DNA of 64,000 bases. Origin: Simmondsia chinensis (taxonomy: Eukaryota > Streptophyta > Magnoliopsida > Caryophyllales > Simmondsiaceae). The notes below the pieces were generated by a model that saw only the letters and a program-made list of their open reading frames with translations, was not told the origin of the DNA and searched no databases. Positions within the stretch are counted from its first letter, which is position 1. Each line of letters opens with the position of its first letter. The stretch spans positions 15,691,193 to 15,755,192 of the forward strand of contig JAGTTD010000009.1 of the NCBI GenBank assembly GCA_018398585.1. Reading direction: 5' to 3'. The translations under genes were made by a program, and so were the position numbers. Below are positions 32,303-41,828 of this stretch, piece after piece.

Positions 32303-33249
32303 ATGACCGAATTATCGAGATCCACGGATCCCCCAACTCAAGATAATGAAGCCGAACATGTTCCAAAAAGTCAACTCCAAAATATACAAACGGTTTTAGA
32401 GCAACTAGTGGAAAACTTAATAGGACAAAAGCCCGAAGATAACTTGGACCCTAAAAATGTAAGGTTAGTAGGAGTTGAGCATGATTACGCCCATGAACCT
32501 CAGCAAAAAGGAAAATCTGCAAAAAGAAAAGTTCATCATTGTGAACCCGATCGTGACAACAAAAATTCAGAAAATGTAGAGATGGACCAGGACAGTATGG
32601 AGGACAAATCTACAACCAACATCAACAACGTACACAAAAGCCGACCAGATTTTACCCATTCTCCAAAAGAAACAAAGATCTACTCAATTCCTGAAGTCCT
32701 GGGTATGTACTCTCCTTTGTCATTAAGAATTATGTCTTTTCCGTCAGCAAAAGTTAAGGTTCCCAAAATAGACCTCATTGATGGATCTCAAGATCTCGAA
32801 GACCATTTGTCAAGCTTTAAGTCTAGGATGTATATACAAAACGCTTCAGAGGAAGTGTTGTGTAAATGCTTTCTAGCCATCTTAAAAAGAGTGGCTGATC
32901 TTGGTTTTCTTCCTTACCTCCAGGTTCAATCGATGGTTTTGCCCAATTAGCAGAGCGCTTCTTTAGGCACTTCGTAAGTAACAAGAGGAAGAGAAAGACG
33001 GCTGCACAGTTGATGCGGTTACAACGAAAGGAATCCGAAACTTTGAGAGACTACGTTAGGAGATTTACTAAAGAAATGATAGATATACCACGATTAGCCG
33101 ACAAAATCGCCATTGGCACCTTCATCAACGGACTAAAACATTCAGACTTTAAATTTTCCCTAGCTAAGAAGCAACCAAAAACCATTGACAAGCTATGGAG
33201 CGAGGTGGCAATGTTTTTGAGACTGACCGTGCTTAATATGCTAAAATAA
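32303..33249 (+). pseudogene. Tat-like Ty3 gag, frameshifted and truncated
   Basis: From an ATG at 32303 the frame runs 215 codons. A charged N-terminal half is followed by the gag core start FPSAKVKVPKIDLIDGSQDL, EDHLSSFKSRMYIQNASEEV and CKCFLAILK. One frameshift near 32920 puts the rest (GFAQLAERFFRHFVSNKRKR, ESETLRDYVRRFTKEMIDIP, FINGLKHSDFKFSLAKKQPK) in another frame up to 33249. This is the retrotransposon gag core in the wording of plant Tat elements. It ends beside an A run (33254-33270); protease and pol are absent. Confidence 0.82.
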
Positions 33250-35283
33250 AAACCCAAAAAAAAAAAAAAATTGTGTATTATATTTTAAAAGAATGCCCTG
33301 TAACCTGTGTGAAGGTCAATGGTTTGAATCCATTTAATGCCAAAATCAACATCTTTATTCTAAGTATAATGAGCGTGAGATAATTTTGCTTATATCTCAA
33401 TGACACACTTATTTTGGCAGAAGTATGAATGTTGTGAATGCTACAAAATCTTTTAAATTCATGGTTTGTAAAAGGCTTTGGTAAAGCTGATGCGTCTCAT
33501 GTGTTTTCCATGACAATGTTTGAAGCAAGTTGGTATGTTGTCACTTGTTGCTCGAAATGATGATAAACATGTTGCTTGTGGATTATTTTCAAGCTGAATA
33601 TGCTGCTACACATTTGGTTTGGGTTGGTGGCAGTTGTATGGTGCTACCCATATTGCCTATATAAAAATTATGGGCTGTTAGCTGCTGCTTCATGCCGGGT
33701 TTTGGACCGTTCATGCTGGATTATGCAGTATTGGAGTAATACTTGTTGTTTATAATGTGCAGTTGCTGTATGTTATGCACATACTGCAGATTATGACATT
33801 TACTTGCTGAATGTTGATGCTCATATTGAGTTTGGTGCTATCCATATTGGTTTTGGACTGTTTATGGCTGAGAATGCTGCATCTTAATTGGTTGTGCTAT
33901 TTGGCATTGGTTCATGCTGGTCTAGTTTTGAATTATATAGTATTAGAATGTCTTTGCTGAATTTTAGCCAAGAGTTGGGAAATATTGATATGTTTGAGTC
34001 ATATGTGGACCTGTGTTGTCTTGGGAGACTTGTAGGTCCTTAGGCTCATTGTTTTATACCTTCATTTGAAGTTTTTGAAAAATGGTAAGGTGTAAGTCAT
34101 ATGAAAACCTTGATTGGTCATAAGCTTGGTATTTAGCTTATGCCTAGATGCCTTGTTTGGTTATTGTCATATGTTGTGTGCTCACGTTGGCCGTTTGAAT
34201 GACATACTATATGACCCTAGTGTTCATTTGATGAGAATAAAAATGTGGCATTACATCACAAGCCAAAATACTAAGGTAATTGATAGTATTATGTTTTTGG
34301 TGAATAACACAATACTCGTCCCTTTATATCATATGTTAGTGGTGGACCTTGTCTACAAACATTGATCCAAATAATGAATATTAAAGTGCTCTAATTAAGT
34401 TGTTGAAGCACTAGTGAAGTACTATGAATGGGATTTATGTTGTAGTAGACTCCGTGTTGTGTTGGGTGTTTGTTCTCGTTGAGAGACATTCTACTAATTA
34501 CAATATATTTTTGACACCCCGCTGAAACCTGCATATTTTAGTTATCCTCTTAACACTGAGTTGACAGGTAGAAAAATCTAACGACTTAAGAATGCAGTGT
34601 GAGACATTCCTTTGTGGGGGGCTGTAAAAGCACCCGAAAGCCTATGAGGTATATTGCCTGATCATAATCTTTTCTGATTATTGTGTTTCTACCGTTGTTT
34701 GCTAGTTATGGCTAGCTCATGGAAATTCGTTATGGTGAAAATATTATTTGTCAATTGTCCAAAGTCGATGTAAATAGCTTAATGATGTTAAGCACTTGGG
34801 CTTGAGAGTCTTGCAAAGGCTTGGGTTGTCGTAAGTTGAGTTGTAAAAGGCATCTTGTGAATTATGGTCTTATGAACGTCTTTCTCTTGATATCACCAAA
34901 ACTTGGTACAATATTGGTAAGACATGAACTACCCTTAATAGTTAGGTCGCATGTACGCTAAGTACGATGAGAATGGGTATATGGTCCTTTGTGACCTAAA
35001 CTAGTGATAATGTTTCATAATTGTGATGAGATGTGAAAGTGACAGCTTGCGGTATATGATTTTCGTGCCAACTGTATATATGATATACATACTATGTGAG
35101 TACTTGGGATGGAGATGTAATTTTACTAATATAATGTGTGCTCCACTAATGTGTTATACTGACTCTTATTAAAGTTGGCAGGCGATGGAGCTAGTTGTTT
35201 AACAGCTCATTGCAGGTACCTCAATGTGGGGGTAAGAGCAACTTATGATTGATGTTGGCAATAGTCAACTGTGAAGTACCGCT
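33250..35283. other. Unassigned noncoding sequence
   Basis: About 2 kb without a convincing ORF. Short phrases such as GGTGCTACCCATATTG and TGGTTTTGGACTGTT recur loosely around 33600-33900. It separates the truncated Tat gag from the truncated copia 3' end, so it may include unreadable interior of either. Confidence 0.4.
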
Positions 35284-35577
35284 TTGATGCAATACAGTGT
35301 TGAAGTGCCATTGTGGGGGTTTCCAGCTCCATTAATGTCACTTTACTGTGACAGTCAAGCTGCAATGGTTGTGGCAAAGAACAAGGTCTATAGTGGCAAG
35401 AGGAGACACATTCGTCTTAGGCATAAGATCGTGAAAGATCTACTAGAAAGTGGAGTGATATCACCAGACTTTGTAAATTCTGAAAAGAGTCTTACGGATC
35501 CGTTGACAAAAGGCCTTTGTCGTAGAATGATTGTAAGAACATCGAGGGGGAAGGGACTAAAGTCTGTACACGAATAA
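35284..35577 (+). pseudogene. Ty1/copia RNase H C-terminal fragment
   Basis: SLYCDSQAAMVVAKNKVYSG, then KRRHIRLRHKIVKDLLESGV and EKSLTDPLTKGLCRRMI are the conserved end of copia RNase H (usual LYCDNQAA..IA.NPV...R.KHI..R.H, ..ADPLTKGL). The fragment has no upstream RT in the window. A polypurine tract and LTR follow about 600 bases downstream, so this is the 3' remnant of a copia element on the plus strand. Confidence 0.8.
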
Positions 35578-36160
35578 ACTATGATGTATCCAACCTGGGC
35601 TTATCAGGTTCAATGTGAAAAGTCATAGTTTCATTCAAGATATGCACTGTGGTTTATGTTGTCCCTCCCTATGGTGTGACAGTGCGGAGACGGGTCCAAT
35701 GCCGTATATTGGCGGTGTGAGCACGACTTACACATGACGGACACTATCTGTATGTTACCAAGGGTAAGGTTGAGCTTTAGCTCTTAATGGACCCATATCC
35801 ATATGTTCGGTGGTGTGCGGTAACACACACTTGATGGGATCCACCTATGTAGGTGTGGGAGTCTGGCCGCTCCCTATGAAGGATTAAGACTTGCCTTCTA
35901 GAGCGACTATGAACATCCAGAACGAGGGCATGGCCGATTAAATGCGCCAAACCACAGGAGTTGTCGAGATCTGGAGTTCGGTTTATGTCCAAGTGGAAGA
36001 CTATACAACCCCTTGTGAGGTTCAAGACGAAAGTCGCCTTACAAGAAGCTGGTCCTAACTTGGGTTACACTAGGTGACGTTTCAAGTCGCGAGACATCGG
36101 CACTGAAAAACTAAACTCCCTTTGCCCAATCTATTCTTCTTTATTCTCTTCTGCTTGTAT

Positions 36161-36174
36161 CCTTTGTGGGGGAT
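36161..36174 (+). promoter_or_regulatory. Polypurine tract of copia 3' end
   Basis: TTTGTGGGGGAT immediately precedes TGTTGA, the usual copia PPT-LTR junction. Confidence 0.65.
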
Positions 36175-37296
36175 TGTTGAAAAAATGATACAAGCTAAAC
36201 ATAAGTGTTGTCGGAAAATATTTTAACCCTGCCTATTTATTGACCATTTACTGTTATAAACCGTTTAGGGTCATTAAAATTATGACCGTTGGGAAATGAA
36301 TTAATAATATAGCCATTGTAACTTATTACGTCCGTTATTTTATCCGTTGAAAATTAAAAAACCCTACACCGTCAACGTCAATTAACGGCGAGTCATTTGG
36401 GTACATCCAGTGAAGGCTTTACCTAAAACCCTCATCCATTTTCCTATAACCTCCACGTTCATTTTTAGAGGGCAACCTCCTCCGCTCTCACGTTCATTTT
36501 TAGAGGGCAACCTCCTCCGCTCTCTCTCTCTCTCTACCCTTTTCTCTCTCATCAGTGATTTTATACCGATGAACCTCATCATCATTGATGCTACTCTTAG
36601 CTTCTTTGGATTCGAAGCTTACCCCAAAAGTAAAGGCATTTAGATGTTGCTGTGGAAGTACTTTCTGTCGAGACAACAATTGAAAAGATTTGGGCAAAGG
36701 TCAAGGTGCTCCTACCCGGCAATTAACGAGTGCACGTTAAGAGTCGGATCGCGTTAATCCTGGAGGACGGCTGCCGGTTATACTGTGTGCACCGAAGCAG
36801 CGGCGAAATCGTCTTTGAGGACAGTGGCCTTTACCACGGCGCGATATCATCTTTTTGTAAGATCTTTCCAATTTCTCTCTTCTTCGTTAAATGGTCTAAC
36901 TACTTGTCGGTATTCTAGCATCCACGGCACAGTACTTTCGGTATTTAAATTAACTATCCCTTTTCATTCTTTCCGTCGTTATCGTGGTGCCGTGTTTACG
37001 TATTACCTTACTACTACATTATTGAATCCGTACGCAAATATACTAAACACGTACCGATAATTTTCTGCAACATTTATAGTAATTTCTTGCAACACTTAAG
37101 CACTTTTCAGCATATAACTGTTATTTTACAGCAATTCTCGTTACTATTTTTCTGTTTTTTGAATTTTCCAGCAGTATTTCAGCTGTATTTTTTAGCAGAA
37201 TTTCTACATATCTTTTGCTGTATTTCTTGTTGTATTGTTGTAGTATTTCTGTTGTATTTTGCTACGGTTGCACTATTATTTCTAACATATATAACA
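36175..37296 (+). repeat. Copia 3' LTR, about 1.1 kb
   Basis: It begins TGTTGAAAAAATG after the polypurine tract and probably ends ATATATAACA at 37296 (inverted TGTT/AACA ends). It contains a perfect tandem duplication of a 36-base CT-rich unit (ACGTTCATTTTTAGAGGGCA start; about 36452-36523) and a T-rich, GCAGTATTTC-type 3' portion. The 5' LTR is not in the window. Confidence 0.6.
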
Positions 37297-38286
37297 AATA
37301 TTTGATAAATTGGCAGTAGGTGTGAACATGTAAAAGGAGGTGGTGCCAAATTTTGGAAAACACAGTGCTAAGTTTTAGAGAACATGGTGCCATCTTTGAA
37401 AGAAAAACTTAGAAAACTATTTTCCAAATTTATGAGAGAATAGAAAAAATGGAAAACTGTTTTTCAATTAAAAAATTAGACTATTGAACACATTTTCTAA
37501 TTTTTCAAAAAAATTTTCCTGAAAAACTCAAAAATTCTTTATTATCAAGTCCTATATGTTCCCTTTCATAGTCATAATATGCAATATACATATTCAAATT
37601 AAGTATAGTGAAAACAAGTCCATATATTATTTAAAAAATGTTTCTATATGTCATTCATAAGTTTGATTGTTAGATTGTTCTTAGAAGAGGCGCATCTTTC
37701 AATATATTATAGCATAGTAGTACTCCTCCCATAAGCCTTCAAACACTAATCCCCAGCTCCTCAGCTCAGCTCTACAAAGTATTCCTCAAAACATGACTGC
37801 CCTTCACAAATATCAAAAAAAATGAGAAACAATTAAATTGAAGGCAATTGTAAGAATTCCAAAATAAATCTCATTAAAATCCTTAAATTGTATTTGTAAC
37901 GGAAATGAAGAGGATGGGAATATGAGAGAAATTAAAAAACACAAATAGGGATACAAGCAATTAATTGATATATACATTAAATAAATTTGTAACTGAAACA
38001 AGAAAATAAAAGCCATTAATTAGAAATTAGAATAGATCTGTAAATAAATAGTTCAATGACTGAAAATTATTTTAGTTTTCACGTTAACCAAAAAAAAAAA
38101 AAAACCAAGAAGAATTACATTTACATAAATAGAGCACCTAGCTCCAATTTTTACACTAAATAGAGCACCCAACTATAATTTTTGGAATCTAGACAAAGTA
38201 CAATTCTCTACAACTAATAACCTATCCAGGAAAAGGAGGCTTCAACTCAATGAAGAAGTACCCTCTCATCAAAATTCATTAGCCAT
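37297..38286. other. AT-rich intergenic sequence
   Basis: No gene, RNA or repeat boundary is recognised in this block. Confidence 0.5.
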
Positions 38287-38541
38287 CAACAACAACAACA
38301 ATAGACCCAGTGTCTCAAGGGCTCCCGCCTAAGCGGGTTTGGGAGGGGTGGATGTACGCAGCCTTACCCCTTCAGGGTGTAACCCTGTCGAGAGGCTGTT
38401 TCCGAGGACCCCCAACCTTCTAGCGTTGGCAATACGAGGACTTCCCAGGAGGTCACCCATTATGGTAGTACTCTCACCCAAGCACGCTTAATTTTAGTGT
38501 TCTAATGAGATCTGGCGTATTAGTATCTGGTAAATGAACCC
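38287..38541 (-). mobile_element. 5S-headed SINE copy 3
   Basis: This is the cleanest copy of the tail: (AAC)n then ATAGACCCAGTGTCTCAAGG, GCCTAAGCGGGTTTGGGAGG, GATGTACGCAGCCTTACCCC and CAGGGTGTAACCCTGTCGAG (plus-strand reading). The 5S-like head runs to 38541, with GGAGGTCACCCATTATGGTA and CACCCAAGCACGCTTAATTT. It has no long homopolymer at the site where copies 1, 2 and 5 do. No target duplication was found, perhaps because a 78-base tandem duplication overlaps its 5' end. Confidence 0.82.
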
Positions 38542-38676
38542 TTGTTTACACAAAGATTCTCGCTCTTATTTGTAAAAGGTAAGACTACGTGGCTCAACTA
38601 GTGTCTGGTAATTGAACCATTATTTACACAAAGATTCTCGCGCTTATTTGTAAAAGGTAAGACTATGTGGCTCAAC
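38521..38676. repeat. 78-bp direct duplication
   Basis: Two 78-base units start TAGTRTCTGGTAA at 38521 and 38599 and end GTGGCTCAAC. The first unit overlaps the last 21 bases of SINE copy 3, so the duplication includes its 5' tip and arose after that insertion. Confidence 0.85.
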
Positions 38677-38999
38677 ATTTACTACATATTTACTATATAT
38701 TTACTTAGAAAATTACCTTAGTTCGGAAGACAAAAAAAAAATTATATCAACTCAATTTGTTGACTTTGCCGGAGAAAATACCGACGAGTAACCTTAAAAA
38801 CACATTCATCATGGATTTATAAAGTGACATGATTTTATGCGAGTATACTGAATAAAAAGTAAAAAATTTTAAGATATTGTTTGACTTATTTATTTCCTAA
38901 CCCCTTTTTTTGTCAATGTTTGGGTTCCTGCTCTAAAAAAACTTAAACCCAATTTATCATACGAATTATTGCCTAACATCTCAATAATTTATACAACAA

Positions 39000-39448
39000 T
39001 GTTAGGAAAATGTCTCAAAATTTCTTGAAAGTTCAAGTAGGGATGCCGTGAGAAGGCCGATCGATCGAGTGAAGCTCGATCGATCGGGAATGTTACGTAA
39101 GTTTGGGACGCCTGCAGTGAGCTCGCCGATCGATCGGGAACCGCGTTTTCACGCGGGTATAAGTGTGACGTAGGGTTCGTATGTTTGTATCCAAAAATAT
39201 TCTTGTGAGGTTTCCCAGTGGCACCGCACCAAAATAGAGAGAGAGAAAAGGAATGATTGTAATTCTTCTTTTTGATTCAATAATAAAAGTTTCAATCTTC
39301 GCCCGTGGTTTTCTCCCATTTCGATTGTAAAGGGTTTCCACGTAAATCCTTGTGTCGTTTGTTTCTTTTCTCTTTTAGTCCATTTACTTCTCGTATTGTC
39401 GTGGTATTTGATTCGGATTGCATAACGGGAGTAGAGTCTTTCCGCATA
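39000..39448 (+). mobile_element. Solo LTR inside the SINE tail
   Basis: The block starts TGTTAGGAAAATG and ends CCGCATA, with AACAA on both sides (38995-38999, 39449-39453), a possible 5-bp duplication though in a low-complexity AAC tail. Content fits a copia LTR: an AATAATAAAAG poly(A)-signal-like stretch, CGCCCGTGG and TTTCCACGTAAATCCTTGTG. No internal region or second LTR is present, so recombination between LTRs probably removed them. It also holds a GATC-rich hairpin. Confidence 0.55.
39057..39137. repeat. CCGATCGATCG inverted repeats
   Basis: CCGATCGATCGAG (39057-39069) and CTCGATCGATCGG (39075-39087) form a perfect 13-bp stem with a 5-base loop. A self-palindromic CCGATCGATCGG recurs at 39126-39137. 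Confidence 0.85.
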
Positions 39449-39714
39449 AACAATAATAACAAACCCAGAGCCTCAAGAGCTCCCGCATAAGCAGGGTTTG
39501 GGAGGAGTGGGTGTACGCAGCCTTACCCCTTCATGGTGCGACCCTGCCAAAAGGCTGTTTCTGAGGAACCCCAACCTTATAGGGTTGGCAACACGAGAAC
39601 TTCCCAGAAGGTCACCCATCCTGGTACTACTCTTGCCCAAGCATGCTTAACTTCAGAGTTCTAATGGGATCCGGTCCCTTAGTGCTAGTAAATGAACCCC
39701 ATCTCAATAATTTA

Positions 39715-40547
39715 TTTTATTTAATTTAAATTGTATGAAAAATTTTAGACTATTTGTGTAATTATATTTTAGAAATAATTTCTACACATAACTATAATAT
39801 TTATAATTATTAATTATTTATTTATCTATTCTATCCATGTATATGTTTTTAATCATGAATATGGATTCTATACGATTAAATTTATAGATCTGTCTAATCT
39901 CAAATTACCAAAATATTCTTATTTAGTGCCTCAGATTAAAAAAAAAGATAAAAATAAATTAAATAACAATTAACACTTTAAGTAAAAGTTTTAGAAAGGT
40001 TTAAGTTCTGAATTAACAGTGTCCTCTGTGGTTGTTTTTTTTTAAGACAAGCTCTATAGTTGTTTGTTACACCATATTTACTTCTAAATATCATACAATA
40101 ATACCAACCAATATTCTAAATATCTTTCCAATTAAATTATAACTATAATTTTTAGATATTTTAAACTATATTCCTCAGGTTGTAGCAATAACAAATGAAC
40201 AACTCCAACATAGGGCAGCAAGAGTGCACAATAATAGAGGTAATTTATTGAAGAACAAACAACAAAATAACACTAGAAGGCATATTAGACTGACGAAAGG
40301 CTCAAAAAATAAGTTAGCAATCTTCAATGAGGACTGATGGAACTTTAGGGAAGAACGACCATACGACTTTTAAGAATGATGTTTCCCGTTAATTCTTAGA
40401 GAAATTGGTAAGAATAATTCCATTAAGTAAATACAAAATCTGAACAAAAGAAGAGCCAATAAATAAAATAAGTTAATTATAATAATTTAGCCTAAATACA
40501 TGCAAATGAGGAAACAAAACCTATCAATCTTCAATCTTAATCTATTA
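39715..40547. other. AT-rich intergenic sequence
   Basis: No gene was recognised in this block. Confidence 0.5.
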
Positions 40548-40580
40548 CTAGTTTTTTTTTTTTCTTGTGCAATGCACGGA
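40548..40580 (-). other. Helitron-like 3' terminus (minus)
   Basis: On the minus strand, GTCCGTGCATTGCAC forms a short hairpin (GTGCA/TGCAC) followed by an A-rich spacer and CTAG at 40551-40548, with T as the next host base. This is the Helitron 3' rule (hairpin, CTRR, T). The spacer is longer than usual. The 5' end was not found. Confidence 0.35.
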
Positions 40581-40908
40581 CCGATTTGGTTGCCTATATT
40601 GTATATTTTTTTTTAATACTTATGTAAATAAATCGAATTCAATGTATATTGGCAATAAATTTTATGGTTGCAAGTATATCACAAAATTTAGTTTATTTTA
40701 AATAGGCTTCTTGCTTCTAAAAAAATGAAGTTGTTGGAAAGTGTGGTGTTATTCTTCGAGAAACGCTTTCTTTTCATGCCCTTTACTTTTTTTGTAGGAT
40801 TTTTGGATGGGTGAATGCAGTGGATATGATTGGTTTTGGCAATGGTTGTTTTTGAATTCAAATTTTAGGTTTGTGGTACTAAATTGTGATGTTTTTTTGT
40901 TAAATTTC

Positions 40909-41661
40909 TGTCATGATCCTAGCCATGACATGGTCCAAAGCATCAGCTAGGACAACAAACAAATAATAATAAGTCGTTTTTAGAGGTCATCAAGAAAGCT
41001 GGGTCAAGACAGGGGCTAGTTCGCCCGGTCCGCATCAGCGTCTGGGGCCGGGCGGTTCGCTATCTGGCCTTGTCAAGGGCTGGTCCTGGGCACCCGATAG
41101 CCCGGCCCAAGCACCCATTATTGTCAAGGGGTTGGCCTTCAGCTTCAACCGTTTGGTTAAGTGCTCTAGCAAGCTCCAAGACGCGCCTCAACTTAGAAGA
41201 ATCTGGAAATGGCCAAGTTGGACGCTCCTTCAACCGCTTTTCCCGCCAACTATTTGAATAATCCCCTATTCCCTCTATTATTTGAATTGTTGTTATTTCC
41301 CGCCATTTTTACTTGAATAATTCAGATTTGTAATAGCTTAGGAAGCTTCTAGATTTAATTGTTAGAGCTCTATAAATAAGAAGGGAAAAATACTTGTAAA
41401 CATCATCAAAAATTTCCAATGAATGAAATACAAAGAATTCAAGAGTATCACTCTTAAATTTTTCTCATCTAATGATTTCTCATTCTTCCCTCATCTAACT
41501 TCTGATTCTTTCTCATCCAAATCTGAATTCTAACTCTTTCCCATCTAAAAATCTATCTCAATTTCTATATCTCATCTCAACTCTCCAAATTCTATGTTCC
41601 TCAATCCAATGCTTCAATTGTTCACGTTCCTAATCCTATCACAAATTCAAGGATCGTGACA
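40909..41661 (+). repeat. 5' LTR of element D
   Basis: 753 bp, TGTCATGATCC to GGATCGTGACA, with a TATA box CTCTATAAATAAG at about 41370-41382. Confidence 0.92.
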
Positions 41662-41828
41662 AGTGGTATCAAAGCCATCTTCGATCGGAGGCTCGTTATC
41701 AAAAAAAAAAAAAGTTCGCACGTTATCAAAAAAAAAATAATTTTCGCTGCACTATTCATTCTTATTGATCACATTCGAGCTTCACAATCAATCTTGCCAT
41801 CACTAGAAGCTACTGTGCTGCCTTGACG

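Larger units (their letters stand above)
38992..39699 (-). mobile_element. 5S-headed SINE copy 4, tail split by a solo LTR
   Basis: A 15-base target duplication CATCTCAATAATTTA flanks the unit at 38977-38991 and 39700-39714. The right part (39454-39699) is the SINE, with the 5S-like head toward the right. Minus-strand reading begins GGGTTCATTTACTAGCAC and continues GGATCCCATTAGAACTC, GAAGTTAAGCATGCTTGGGC, AGGATGGGTGACCTTCTGG. The left eight bases TACAACAA are the end of its tail. Between them lies an LTR-like insert (39000-39448). The head starts at the GGGT that also begins plant 5S rRNA. Confidence 0.82.

Noticed and set aside
33310..33345. Box B-like GGTTTGAATCC as a SINE or tRNA
   Set aside because: No matching box A upstream and no tail or duplication.
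39454..39699. Functional 5S rRNA genes at the SINE copies
   Set aside because: The 5S-like part is diverged, fused to an Angio-like tail and flanked by long target duplications; no tandem 5S array.
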